This document shows, piece after piece, positions 36,259 to 45,054 of a stretch of DNA of 64,000 nucleotides. A program made the position numbers and the translations under genes. The stretch spans positions 620,001 through 684,000 of the forward strand of contig NZ_CP080767.1 in NCBI RefSeq assembly GCF_019602855.1, in the 5' to 3' direction. The DNA is from Cupriavidus pinatubonensis (GTDB lineage: Bacteria; Pseudomonadota; Gammaproteobacteria; Burkholderiales; Burkholderiaceae). Under the pieces are notes generated by a model. It made no database searches. It was given only the letters and a program-made list of their open reading frames with translations, and was not told the origin of the DNA. How positions within the stretch are numbered: position 1 is the stretch's first letter; every line of letters begins with the position of its first letter.

Positions 36259-37182
36259 ATGACAGACCACGAAGAAGCGCTGATCCGGCGCATCCACCGC
36301 GAGGTGGCGGACAACTACGACGAAGAACTCGAACTGGAGCTCGAAGACCGCGAGTTCGTGCTGGGGCCCGACGGCCACGCAATGCTCGTCGAGGACGGCC
36401 CCGACGAGCGGGCACATCGGCACCACTACTTCCACGAGTTGTTCCGCTTGCAGGGCGAACTGGTCAAGCTGCAGAGCTGGGTCGTCAGCACGGGGCACAA
36501 GCTGGTGGTGCTGTTCGAAGGGCGCGACGCGGCCGGCAAAGGCGGCGTGATCAAGCGTATCTCGCAGCGGCTGAACCCGCGCGTCTGCCGCGTGGCCGCG
36601 CTGCCCGCGCCCAACGACCGCGAGCGCACGCAGTGGTATTTCCAGCGCTATGTGTCGCACTTGCCCGCCGCAGGCGAGATCGTGCTGTTCGACCGCAGCT
36701 GGTACAACCGCGCCGGCGTCGAGCGCGTCATGGGTTTCTGCAACGACGACCAGTACGAGGAATTCTTCCGCTCCGTGCCGGAGTTCGAACGCATGCTGGT
36801 GCGCTCGGGTATTCAGGTCATCAAGTACTGGTTCTCGATTTCCGACGACGAACAGCATCTGCGCTTCCTGAGCCGCATCCATGATCCGCTCAAGCAGTGG
36901 AAGCTCAGTCCGATGGATCTGGAGTCGCGCCGGCGCTGGGAAGACTACACGCGCGCCAAGGAGATCATGCTGGAACGCACGCATATCCCCGAGGCACCGT
37001 GGTGGGTGGTGCAGGCCGTGGACAAGAAGCGCGCGCGCCTGAACTGTATCGACCACCTGCTGCGACAAGTTCGCTATACAGATGTGGAGAGCTCGTCCGT
37101 CGTGCTGCCCAAGCGCGAGCGGCATGCCGATTACGTGCGCATGCCGGTGCCGCAGGACATGATCGTGCCGGAGATCTACTGA
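36259..37182 (+). CDS. ppk2: Polyphosphate kinase 2
   Basis: Cytosolic PPK2 of 307 aa using polyphosphate to phosphorylate nucleotides (or the reverse). Walker A GRDAAGKGG at 88-96, Walker B FDRSWYNRAGVERVMGF with D145/R146, and the lid helix QWKLSPMDLESRRRWEDY are intact. The N-terminal acidic extension is typical of class I enzymes. Upstream is a CorA/ZntB-type gene 127 bp away; downstream a ferredoxin 101 bp away. Confidence 0.94.
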   Translation: MTDHEEALIRRIHREVADNYDEELELELEDREFVLGPDGHAMLVEDGPDERAHRHHYFHELFRLQGELVKLQSWVVSTGHKLVVLFEGRDAAGKGGVIKRISQRLNPRVCRVAALPAPNDRERTQWYFQRYVSHLPAAGEIVLFDRSWYNRAGVERVMGFCNDDQYEEFFRSVPEFERMLVRSGIQVIKYWFSISDDEQHLRFLSRIHDPLKQWKLSPMDLESRRRWEDYTRAKEIMLERTHIPEAPWWVVQAVDKKRARLNCIDHLLRQVRYTDVESSSVVLPKRERHADYVRMPVPQDMIVPEIY

Positions 37183-37283
37183 GCGGCTTGAAGCAATTTG
37201 AACGACTCGGACAGTGGGCGCCATCCCTCGTGCCGTGGCGGCGCGCTAGCATGGCGGAGTTTGCTGTCCGCTGTTCGCCCCCG

Positions 37284-37613
37284 ATGACCTTTGTCGTAAC
37301 GGATGCCTGCATCCAGTGCCGCCACACCGATTGCGTGGAAGTCTGCCCCATGTCGTGCTTCCACGAAGGACCCAACTTCCTTGCCATCGATCCTGACCAG
37401 TGCATCGACTGTTCGATGTGCGTGCCGCTGTGCCCGGTGGGCGCCATCTACTCCGAGCATGACTTGCCGGAAGACCAGCGCCATTTCGTGGCGATCAACG
37501 CCGAACTTGCGCGCCGCCCTGACTGGCTGCCGTTGCGGAAGGCCAAGGGGCCGCTGCCCGACCATGCCGACTGGGCCGATCATCCCGACCGGCTTTCGCT
37601 GCTGATCCGCTAA
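37284..37613 (+). CDS. fdxA: 7Fe-8S ferredoxin FdxA
   Basis: Ferredoxin of 109 aa with a 3Fe-4S and a 4Fe-4S site: C9, C12, C17, C21, C25 in the first half and C40, C43, C46, C50 in ECIDC-like QCIDCSMCVPLCP. The N terminus MTFVVTDACIQCRHTDCVEV is the FdxA form; the ATG at 37284 was chosen on this basis, although a start at 37251 is in frame. An electron carrier next to, but probably not part of, the fds locus. Confidence 0.92.
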   Translation: MTFVVTDACIQCRHTDCVEVCPMSCFHEGPNFLAIDPDQCIDCSMCVPLCPVGAIYSEHDLPEDQRHFVAINAELARRPDWLPLRKAKGPLPDHADWADHPDRLSLLIR

Positions 37614-37639
37614 GACAGCGATAGAGCCGGATATTCCGC

Positions 37640-38737
37640 TCAGCGTTTCCCGGCCCGGTATTCCGGAAATGCCTCCGCCAAGGTCAGAACCGTCCCGGTC
37701 AGGCTGCCGTCATAACCGGGCAGCGCATCGACGCGCTGGCGGAAGGTCTCGCTCGTGAGCGCACCCACGGCGCCGGCCAGCGCCTGGCTGGCCAGCATCT
37801 TCTTTTCGATGGCGAAGAAGTATCGCTCCTTCAGCACCGGCACGAATTCCAGCCCGAAACGCCGCGCGGCGGTTTCTACACCAAAACCCACATCCGCCAT
37901 GCCGCTGCCGATATAGGCCGCTACCGCTGCGTGGGTGAACTCGCCGTTGTTGTAGCCCTCGATCCGGGCGGGGTCGATGCCGCGCGCTTCCAGGATCAGG
38001 TCCAGCAGCAGCCGGGTGCCGGAGCCGACCTGGCGGTTGACGAAGCGCACTTCACGCCGCGTCAGGTCTTCGAGCGTCTGTACGCCGAGCGGATTGCCCA
38101 TGCGCACGAACAACCCCTGGCTGCGCACCGCAAGGTGGATCAGGCAGTGCGTGTCCGGTTTGAGCCACGTGGTGAAGTGCCGGACCATGCCGTGCTCGAA
38201 CTCGCCGACCGGCACATGAAAGCCCGCGATATCGCAGGCGCCTTCGGCCAGCGCGGCCACCGCTTCGACGCTGCCGCAGTACTTCAGGTCGTGCCGCACC
38301 TGCTGCTCATCGAGGAAATCGCGCAACGCCGCCACGGCGAAACCATGGCTGGCGTGCAGGCGCACCGTCGGATCGGTGCGATCCATCAGCTTCTTCAGTT
38401 CGATCTCCAGCTCCGACGCCAGGCTGTCCAGCGTCGGCGACAGCCGTGCGCCGATGCGCTTGCTGGCCCACACGAGCTGCTGAGCGAGCGGCGTGAGCGC
38501 GCTGCCGCGCCCGCGTGTCTTGGCGATCAGCGGGCCGCCGAACAGCGATTCGGCATCGCGCAGGATGCCCCACGCGTAGCGGTAAGACAACGCGACGGCC
38601 TCCGCGGACTGGCTGATGCTGCCGGAGGCCTCGATATGGCCCAGCAGCGCCACCAGGCGCGACACGTCCAGCGGCTCGGCAGCCGGGTGGTCATCGTCCC
38701 GGATCTGCAGATGGGGGGAGATCGAGATGCGGATCAT
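37640..38737 (-). CDS. fdsR: FdsR-type regulator of the formate dehydrogenase operon
   Basis: Regulator of 365 aa. The N-terminal winged HTH (about 24-100) is of the LysR/ModE kind (LVALLGHIEASGSISQSAEA, then VALSYRYAWGILRDAE). The C-terminal half (about 120-345) is a periplasmic-binding-protein-like domain of the molybdopterin-regulator type (VRFVNRQVGSGTRLLLDLIL, then YIGSGMADVGFGVE). It is divergent from fdsG, the position of fdsR in Cupriavidus necator, where FdsR gives dual control of the operon in response to formate. Function is assigned from position and domains. Confidence 0.85.
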   Translation of the reverse strand: MIRISISPHLQIRDDDHPAAEPLDVSRLVALLGHIEASGSISQSAEAVALSYRYAWGILRDAESLFGGPLIAKTRGRGSALTPLAQQLVWASKRIGARLSPTLDSLASELEIELKKLMDRTDPTVRLHASHGFAVAALRDFLDEQQVRHDLKYCGSVEAVAALAEGACDIAGFHVPVGEFEHGMVRHFTTWLKPDTHCLIHLAVRSQGLFVRMGNPLGVQTLEDLTRREVRFVNRQVGSGTRLLLDLILEARGIDPARIEGYNNGEFTHAAVAAYIGSGMADVGFGVETAARRFGLEFVPVLKERYFFAIEKKMLASQALAGAVGALTSETFRQRVDALPGYDGSLTGTVLTLAEAFPEYRAGKR

Positions 38738-38754
38738 ATGAACAAAATAGCTTA

Positions 38755-38783
38755 TTGAATCAGTCCAAACAGTTATTTATAGT
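38755..38783 (+). promoter_or_regulatory. Sigma-70-type promoter for fdsGBACD
   Basis: TTGAAT (38755-38760) and TATAGT (38778-38783) are separated by exactly 17 bp, in the orientation of fdsG, giving a leader of about 95 nt. A short hairpin CGCCCT-gcag-AGGGCG (38850-38865) lies between it and the AGGAG ribosome site. FdsR probably binds here. Confidence 0.6.
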
Positions 38784-38885
38784 CGCTGCAACGGCCATAA
38801 AGCCGTGGTTATACCCCGGTAAATAGGAAAAAAATAGCATATAAACGGTCGCCCTGCAGAGGGCGCGGCCCCCACAGGAGACGCC

Positions 38886-39413
38886 ATGCCAGATACCGCC
38901 ACTTCCGCTCCGGCGCCGGCCGACGCGGCCCGCACAGCGGCCATCGCCGCGATCGTGGCGGCGCGCCAGGATATGCCGGGCGCCTTGCTGCCCATCCTGC
39001 ACGAAATCCAGGACACCCACGGCTACATCCCCGACACGGCCGTGCCGGTCATCGCCAAGGCGCTGAACCTGTCACGTGCCGAGGTGCATGGCGTGATCAC
39101 GTTCTACCACCATTTCCGCCAGCAGCCGGCCGGCCGCCACGTGGTGCAGGTCTGCCGTGCCGAGGCCTGCCAGTCGGTCGGCGCCGAGGCGCTGGCCGAG
39201 CACGCGAAGCGCGCACTCGGTTGCGACTTCCATGAAACCACCGCCGACGGTGCCGTCACGCTGGAGCCGGTCTATTGCCTCGGCCAGTGCGCCTGCGGCC
39301 CGGCCGTGATGATGGGCGAGCAACTGCACGGCTATGTCGACGCAAAGCGCTTCGACGTGCTGGTGCGCAAGCTGCGCGCCGACCAGACCGCCAACGAGGA
39401 GGCCCAGGCATGA
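38886..39413 (+). CDS. fdsG: Formate dehydrogenase gamma subunit FdsG
   Basis: 2Fe-2S subunit (175 aa) of the soluble NAD-dependent formate dehydrogenase, a homologue of NuoE. The helical N-terminal half (LPILHEIQDTHGYIPDTAVP) precedes the thioredoxin-like domain with the cluster cysteines in VCRAEACQSVG and YCLGQCACGPAVM. AGGAG before the ATG. The stop overlaps the fdsB start (ATGA), giving coupled translation. Confidence 0.96.
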   Translation: MPDTATSAPAPADAARTAAIAAIVAARQDMPGALLPILHEIQDTHGYIPDTAVPVIAKALNLSRAEVHGVITFYHHFRQQPAGRHVVQVCRAEACQSVGAEALAEHAKRALGCDFHETTADGAVTLEPVYCLGQCACGPAVMMGEQLHGYVDAKRFDVLVRKLRADQTANEEAQA

Positions 39414-40975
39414 GCGCCGCTGTCACCACCATCTTCGTCCCGCGCGACTCCACCGCGCTGGCACTCGGCGCCGACGACGTGGCGCGCGCGATAGCACGTG
39501 AAGCCGCTGCGCGTGGCGAGTCGGTGCGCATCGTGCGCAACGGTTCGCGCGGCATGTTCTGGCTGGAGCCGCTGGTCGAAGTGCAGACGGAAGCAGGCCG
39601 CGTGGCCTACGGCCCGGTCAGCGGCGACGATGTGCCGGGTCTGTTCGATGCCGGCTTGCTGCAAGGCGCGGAGCACGCACTCGCGCATGGCCTGACCGAC
39701 GAGATTCCTTTCCTCAAGCGCCAGGAACGCCTGACGTTCGCGCGTGTCGGCATCACCGATCCGCTGTCGCTCGACGACTACCGCGCGCATGAAGGCTATG
39801 CCGGCCTCGAACGCGCGCTGGCGATGGAGCCTGCCGCGATCGTGCAGGAAGTGACCGACTCCGGCCTGCGTGGCCGTGGCGGCGCGGCGTTTCCCACCGG
39901 CATTAAGTGGAAGACCGTGCTCGGCGCGAAGTCCGCGGTCAAGTACATCGTCTGCAATGCCGACGAAGGCGATTCGGGCACGTTCTCCGACCGCATGGTG
40001 ATGGAAGACGACCCGTTCGTGCTGATCGAGGGCATGACCATCGCCGGTCTCGCGGTCGGTGCGGAGTACGGCTATATCTACTGCCGTTCCGAATACCCGC
40101 ATGCGATTGCCGTGCTGAATGCAGCCATTGCTACGGCAACGGCCGCCGGCTGGCTCGGCGACGACATCCGCGGCAGCGGCAAGCGCTTCCACCTGGAAGT
40201 GCGCAAGGGCGCCGGCGCCTATGTGTGCGGCGAGGAAACCGCGCTGCTCGAAAGCCTGGAAGGTAAACGTGGCGTGGTGCGCGCCAAGCCGCCGCTCCCG
40301 GCGCTGGAGGGCCTGTTTGGCAAGCCCACCGTCATCAACAACGTGATTTCGCTCGCGACGGTGCCCGTCATCCTCGCGCGCGGCGCGCAGCACTACCGAG
40401 ACTTCGGCATGGGTCGTTCACGCGGCACGCTGCCGTTCCAGCTCGCCGGCAATATCAAGCAAGGTGGTCTGGTCGAAAAGGCATTCGGCGTGACGCTGCG
40501 TGAACTGCTCTACGACTACGGCGGTGGCACGCGCAGCGGCCGCGCCGTACGCGCGGTGCAGGTGGGCGGCCCGCTCGGCGCCTATCTGCCCGAAGCGCGC
40601 TTCGATGTGCCGATGGACTACGAAGCCTATGCGGCATTCGGTGGTGTAGTCGGCCACGGCGGCATCGTGGTGTTCGACGAGACTGTCGACATGGCGAAGC
40701 AGGCACGCTACGCGATGGAGTTCTGCGCGATCGAATCATGCGGTAAGTGCACGCCGTGCCGGATCGGCTCCACGCGCGGCGTGGAAGTCATGGACCGGAT
40801 CATCGCCGGCAACGAGCCGGTCAAGCATGTGAAGCTGGTGCGCGACCTGTGCGACACCATGCTCAACGGCTCGCTCTGCGCCATGGGCGGTATGACGCCG
40901 TACCCGGTGCTGTCCGCACTCAACGAATTCCCCGAGGACTTCGGCCTCGCCTCCAACCCAGCCAAGGCGGCCTGA
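39410..40975 (+). CDS. fdsB: Formate dehydrogenase beta subunit FdsB
   Basis: Diaphorase subunit (521 aa), a NuoF homologue that binds FMN, NAD and a 4Fe-4S cluster. FMN/NAD elements are GLRGRGGAAFPTGIKWKTV, NADEGDSGTFSDR and GAGAYVCGEETALLESLEGK. The cluster cysteines are in ESCGKCTPCRIG plus a later Cys (GSLCAMGG). An N-terminal thioredoxin-like extension is present as in the Cupriavidus enzyme. Its length matches known FdsB. Confidence 0.97.
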   Translation: MSAAVTTIFVPRDSTALALGADDVARAIAREAAARGESVRIVRNGSRGMFWLEPLVEVQTEAGRVAYGPVSGDDVPGLFDAGLLQGAEHALAHGLTDEIPFLKRQERLTFARVGITDPLSLDDYRAHEGYAGLERALAMEPAAIVQEVTDSGLRGRGGAAFPTGIKWKTVLGAKSAVKYIVCNADEGDSGTFSDRMVMEDDPFVLIEGMTIAGLAVGAEYGYIYCRSEYPHAIAVLNAAIATATAAGWLGDDIRGSGKRFHLEVRKGAGAYVCGEETALLESLEGKRGVVRAKPPLPALEGLFGKPTVINNVISLATVPVILARGAQHYRDFGMGRSRGTLPFQLAGNIKQGGLVEKAFGVTLRELLYDYGGGTRSGRAVRAVQVGGPLGAYLPEARFDVPMDYEAYAAFGGVVGHGGIVVFDETVDMAKQARYAMEFCAIESCGKCTPCRIGSTRGVEVMDRIIAGNEPVKHVKLVRDLCDTMLNGSLCAMGGMTPYPVLSALNEFPEDFGLASNPAKAA

Positions 40976-41008
40976 GCCTGCGCCAGAACAGAACTACGGG
41001 AGACAACC

Positions 41009-43879
41009 ATGGATTGCCGCGATGTGATTGACTTCGGCACCCCCGCCAGCGAATCGACCGAAATGGTCACCCTCGAGATCGATGGCGTCAGCGTCACCGT
41101 GCCGGCTGGCACGTCGGTGATGCGCGCCGCGATGGAGGCGGAGGTCAGCGTGCCCAAGCTGTGCGCGACCGACAGCCTGAAGTCGTTCGGCTCGTGCCGC
41201 CTGTGCCTGGTCGAGATCGAAGGGCGCCGCGGCTATCCGGCCTCGTGCACGACGCCGGTGGAAGCCGGCATGAAGGTCAAGACGCAGAGCGACAAGCTGT
41301 CCGACCTGCGCCGCGGCGTGATGGAGCTGTACATCTCCGACCACCCGCTCGATTGCCTGACTTGCCCGACCAATGGCAACTGCGAGCTGCAGGACATGGC
41401 TGGCGAAGTGGGCCTGCGTGAAGTGCGCTACAACGACGGCGGCCCGATCGCCACGCACACCGACATGAAGAAGGATGAGTCCAATCCTTACTTCACCTAC
41501 GATCCGTCCAAGTGCATCGTCTGCAACCGCTGCGTGCGCGCATGCGAGGAAACGCAAGGCACGTTCGCGCTGACGATCTCGGGCCGCGGCTTCGACTCGC
41601 GCGTGTCGCCGGGCACCAGCCAGTCGTTCATGGAATCGGATTGCGTGTCGTGCGGCGCCTGCGTGCAGGCTTGCCCGACCGCGACGCTGACCGAGACTTC
41701 CGTCATCAAGCTGGGCCAGGCGCCGCGCAGCGTCGTCACGACGTGCGCTTACTGCGGCGTCGGCTGCTCGTTCAAGGCCGAGATGAAGGGCAACGAAGTC
41801 GTGCGCATGGTGCCGTACAAGGACGGCAAGGCCAACGAAGGCCACGCGTGCGTGAAGGGCCGCTTCGCCTGGGGTTACGCCACGCACCAGGACCGCATCC
41901 TCAAGCCGATGATCCGCGCGAAGATCACCGATCCGTGGCGCGAAGTGTCGTGGGAAGAGGCCATCAACTACGCGGCTTCGGAATTCAAGCGCATCCAGGC
42001 CAAGCATGGCAAGGATTCGATCGGCGGCATCGTGTCGTCGCGCTGCACGAACGAGGAAGGCTACCTCGTGCAGAAGCTTGTGCGCGCCGCATTCGGCAAC
42101 AACAACGTCGACACCTGCGCACGGGTCTGCCATTCGCCGACCGGTTACGGTCTGAAGCAGACGCTCGGTGAATCGGCCGGCACGCAGACCTTCAAGTCGG
42201 TCGAGAAGTCCGACGTGATCATGGTGATCGGCGCTAACCCGACCGACGGCCACCCGGTGTTCGCCTCGCGCATGAAGAAGCGCCTGCGTGCCGGTGCGAA
42301 GCTGATCGTCGCTGACCCGCGCAAAATCGACCTGGTCGATTCGCCGCATATCCGCGCCGACTTCCACCTGCAACTGCGTCCGGGCACCAACGTCGCGCTG
42401 GTGACGTCGATGGCCCACGTGATCGTGACCGAAGGCCTGCTTGCCGACGAGTTCATCGCCGAGCGTTGCGAAGACCGCGCGTTCCAGCAATGGCGCGACT
42501 TCGTCTCGCAGCCCGAGAACTCGCCCGAAGCCATGGCCGAAGTGACCGGCGTGCCGGCCGACACGCTGCGCGGCGCCGCGCGTCTCTACGCCACCGGCGG
42601 CAACGCGGCCATCTACTACGGCCTCGGCGTGACCGAGCATGCACAGGGCTCGACCACGGTGATGGGCATCGCCAACCTCGCCATGGCCACCGGAAACGTC
42701 GGCCGCGAAGGCGTGGGCGTGAACCCGCTGCGCGGCCAGAACAACGTGCAGGGTTCGTGCGATATGGGCTCGTTCCCGCATGAACTGCCGGGCTATCGCC
42801 ACGTGTCGGACTCGACCGTGCGCGCGCTGTTCGAATCGGCATGGAACGTGGAGATCAGCCCGGAGCCGGGCCTGCGCATCCCGAACATGTTCGAAGCCGC
42901 GCTCGGCGGCAGCTTCATGGGCATGTACTGCCAGGGCGAGGACATCGTCCAGTCCGACCCGAACACGCAGCACGTGGCCGAAGCACTGTCGTCGATGGAA
43001 TGCATCGTGGTGCAGGACATCTTCCTGAACGAAACCGCCAAGTACGCGCACGTGTTCCTGCCGGGTTCGTCGTTCCTGGAGAAGGACGGCACCTTCACCA
43101 ACGCGGAACGCCGCATCTCGCGCGTGCGCAAGGTGATGCCGCCCAAGGCCGGCTACGCAGACTGGGAAGCGACCATCCTGCTGGCGAATGCGCTCGGCTA
43201 CCCGATGAATTACAAGAACCCGTCCGAGATCATGGACGAGATCGCGCGCCTGACACCGACGTTCCACGGCGTGAGCTACAAGCGCCTCGACGAACTGGGC
43301 AGCATCCAGTGGCCGTGCAACGAAGACGCGCCTGAAGGAACGCCGACCATGCACATCGACCGCTTCGTGCGCGGCAAGGGCAAGTTCATCATCACCAAGT
43401 ACGTGCCGACCACCGAGAAGATCACGCGTGCCTACCCGCTGATCCTGACCACGGGCCGCATTCTGTCGCAGTACAACGTGGGCGCGCAGACACGCCGCAC
43501 CGAGAACGTCCACTGGCACGACGAGGATCGGCTCGAGCTCCATCCGCATGATGCCGAGGAGCGCGGCATCAAGGACGGCGACTGGGTCGGCGTGCAGAGC
43601 CGGGCAGGGGAGACCGTACTGCGCGCGATTGTCAGCGAGCGCATGCAGCCGGGCGTGGTCTACACGACCTTCCACTTCCCGGAATCGGGCGCCAACGTGA
43701 TCACGACCGACAACTCCGACTGGGCCACCAACTGCCCCGAGTACAAGGTGACCGCGGTGCAGGTGATGCCGGTGGCGCAACCTTCGGAATGGCAGAAGCA
43801 ATATCAGGCGTTCAACGCGCAGCAGCTTCAGCTGCTCGAAGCGGCGAGCACCGATTCGGCCCAGGCCGCGGTGGGCTGA
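41009..43879 (+). CDS. fdsA: Formate dehydrogenase alpha (catalytic) subunit FdsA
   Basis: Catalytic molybdoenzyme of 956 aa oxidising formate to carbon dioxide. The N-terminal part is NuoG-like: a 2Fe-2S ferredoxin domain (FGSCRLCLVEIEG), a His-ligated cluster (HPLDCLTCPTNGNCELQ) and two 4Fe-4S clusters (CIVCNRCVRACEE, CVSCGACVQACP). Then comes the 4Fe-4S entry (CAYCGVGCSF) and the bis-MGD domain. C374 in ARVCHSPTG is the molybdenum ligand, followed by the catalytic His. A C-terminal MGD-binding domain (GRILSQYNVGAQTRRTE) completes it. 33 bp from fdsB. Confidence 0.98.
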   Translation: MDCRDVIDFGTPASESTEMVTLEIDGVSVTVPAGTSVMRAAMEAEVSVPKLCATDSLKSFGSCRLCLVEIEGRRGYPASCTTPVEAGMKVKTQSDKLSDLRRGVMELYISDHPLDCLTCPTNGNCELQDMAGEVGLREVRYNDGGPIATHTDMKKDESNPYFTYDPSKCIVCNRCVRACEETQGTFALTISGRGFDSRVSPGTSQSFMESDCVSCGACVQACPTATLTETSVIKLGQAPRSVVTTCAYCGVGCSFKAEMKGNEVVRMVPYKDGKANEGHACVKGRFAWGYATHQDRILKPMIRAKITDPWREVSWEEAINYAASEFKRIQAKHGKDSIGGIVSSRCTNEEGYLVQKLVRAAFGNNNVDTCARVCHSPTGYGLKQTLGESAGTQTFKSVEKSDVIMVIGANPTDGHPVFASRMKKRLRAGAKLIVADPRKIDLVDSPHIRADFHLQLRPGTNVALVTSMAHVIVTEGLLADEFIAERCEDRAFQQWRDFVSQPENSPEAMAEVTGVPADTLRGAARLYATGGNAAIYYGLGVTEHAQGSTTVMGIANLAMATGNVGREGVGVNPLRGQNNVQGSCDMGSFPHELPGYRHVSDSTVRALFESAWNVEISPEPGLRIPNMFEAALGGSFMGMYCQGEDIVQSDPNTQHVAEALSSMECIVVQDIFLNETAKYAHVFLPGSSFLEKDGTFTNAERRISRVRKVMPPKAGYADWEATILLANALGYPMNYKNPSEIMDEIARLTPTFHGVSYKRLDELGSIQWPCNEDAPEGTPTMHIDRFVRGKGKFIITKYVPTTEKITRAYPLILTTGRILSQYNVGAQTRRTENVHWHDEDRLELHPHDAEERGIKDGDWVGVQSRAGETVLRAIVSERMQPGVVYTTFHFPESGANVITTDNSDWATNCPEYKVTAVQVMPVAQPSEWQKQYQAFNAQQLQLLEAASTDSAQAAVG

Positions 43880-43894
43880 CAGGAGGATCGCATC

Positions 43895-44761
43895 ATGATG
43901 CGCTGCATGAACGGACCGGAACTCGAACCGGTCCAGGAAGCGGATGGCGAACCGGCCACGCACAGCACCTTCGCGGTGAGCCGGTGGCGCCACGGCGAAC
44001 ATGCGCTGAGTCCTGACGAGCTCGCTGAAGAGGTGCCCGTCGCGCTGGAATACAACGGTATCTCCCATGCGGTGATGCTGGCCACGCCGGCTGATCTCGA
44101 AGACTTCGCGCTTGGCTTCAGCCTGAGCGAAGGCATTGTCTCCAATGCGCGCGATGTGTACGACATCGAGACCGAGGCGCGCGAACACGGCATTGCCGTG
44201 CGTATCGAGATCGCCTCGGAAGCCTTCATGGGTCTCAAGGAGCGGCGCCGATCGCTGGCCGGCCGCACTGGCTGTGGCCTGTGTGGTACGGAATCGCTGG
44301 AGCAGGTGATGCGCATGCCTGCGCCGGTGAAGAGTGCAGCGAGCTTCCACACCGACGTGATCCAGGCCGCGTTCGTGCAGCTCCAGTTGCGGCAGGCGCT
44401 GCAGCGCGAAACCGGCGCAACGCATGCTGCTGCTTGGCTGCGTGCCGACGGCCATGTCGCGATGGTGCGCGAGGACGTGGGGCGCCACAATGCGCTCGAC
44501 AAACTTGCCGGTGCGCTCGCGCGCAGCGGCGAGGACATTGCCAGCGGCGCGGTGCTGGTGACCAGCCGCGCGAGCTATGAAATGGTGCTCAAGACTGCGG
44601 CCATTGGCGCCGGTGTGCTCGCTGCCGTTTCAGCGCCCACGGCACTGGCCGTGCGGCTCGCCGAGCAGGCCAACATTACGCTGGCCGGCTTCGTCCGCGC
44701 GAGTGGCCACGTGGTTTATTCCCATCCCCAACGACTGCAACACGAAGCGAGTCTGGTATGA
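43895..44761 (+). CDS. fdsC: FdhD-family sulfurtransferase FdsC
   Basis: Accessory protein of 288 aa that passes sulfur from a cysteine desulfurase to the molybdenum cofactor of FdsA. The FdhD loop C-x2-C is present (C127, C130 in RTGCGLCGTESLEQ), with VALEYNGISHAVML, EDVGRHNALDKLAGA and TSRASYEMVLKTA typical of the family. A good AGGAGG site precedes the ATG. The stop overlaps the fdsD start. Confidence 0.95.
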   Translation: MMRCMNGPELEPVQEADGEPATHSTFAVSRWRHGEHALSPDELAEEVPVALEYNGISHAVMLATPADLEDFALGFSLSEGIVSNARDVYDIETEAREHGIAVRIEIASEAFMGLKERRRSLAGRTGCGLCGTESLEQVMRMPAPVKSAASFHTDVIQAAFVQLQLRQALQRETGATHAAAWLRADGHVAMVREDVGRHNALDKLAGALARSGEDIASGAVLVTSRASYEMVLKTAAIGAGVLAAVSAPTALAVRLAEQANITLAGFVRASGHVVYSHPQRLQHEASLV

Positions 44762-44982
44762 AGATCGACAACCTGATTACGATGGCCAATCAGATTGGCA
44801 GCTTCTTTGAGGCTATGCCGGATCGAGAGGAGGCATTGGCCGATATCGCCGGGCATATCAAGCGGTTTTGGGAGCCCCGGATGCGTCGAGCTCTGCTCGG
44901 CCACGTGGATGCCGATGCTGGCACCGGGCTGCTGGAGATCGTGCAGGAGGCGGTGGGGAGGCATCGGGGGGTATTGGAGTAA
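44758..44982 (+). CDS. fdsD: Formate dehydrogenase delta subunit FdsD
   Basis: Small helical protein of 74 aa matching FdsD: NLITMANQIGSFFEAMPDRE, then ADIAGHIKRFWEPRMRRALL. It is the last gene of fdsGBACD and overlaps fdsC by ATGA. FdsD is part of the enzyme complex and is needed for activity or stability in Cupriavidus, although its structure-specific role is not fully settled. Confidence 0.94.
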   Translation: MKIDNLITMANQIGSFFEAMPDREEALADIAGHIKRFWEPRMRRALLGHVDADAGTGLLEIVQEAVGRHRGVLE

Positions 44983-45002
44983 TTGGGATGTTGGTGGGAC
45001 GT

Positions 45003-45026
45003 CAGCGGCGCATGCCAAGAGCGATA
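45003..45026 (+). repeat. Partial copy of the foldback-element end
   Basis: 24 bases identical to the outer end of the right inverted repeat at 59812-59835. It sits between fdsD and the convergent glycosyltransferase gene. A solo end of a dispersed element. Confidence 0.75.
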
Positions 45027-45054
45027 ACCCGCCAAGCCCCAAAAAATCCACCCC

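Noticed and set aside
40994-44488. Very long minus-strand open frame (over 1100 codons) opposite fdsA
   Set aside because: It is exactly antisense to fdsA-fdsC, is His/Arg/Val-rich with no domain, and arises from codon bias in GC-rich DNA.
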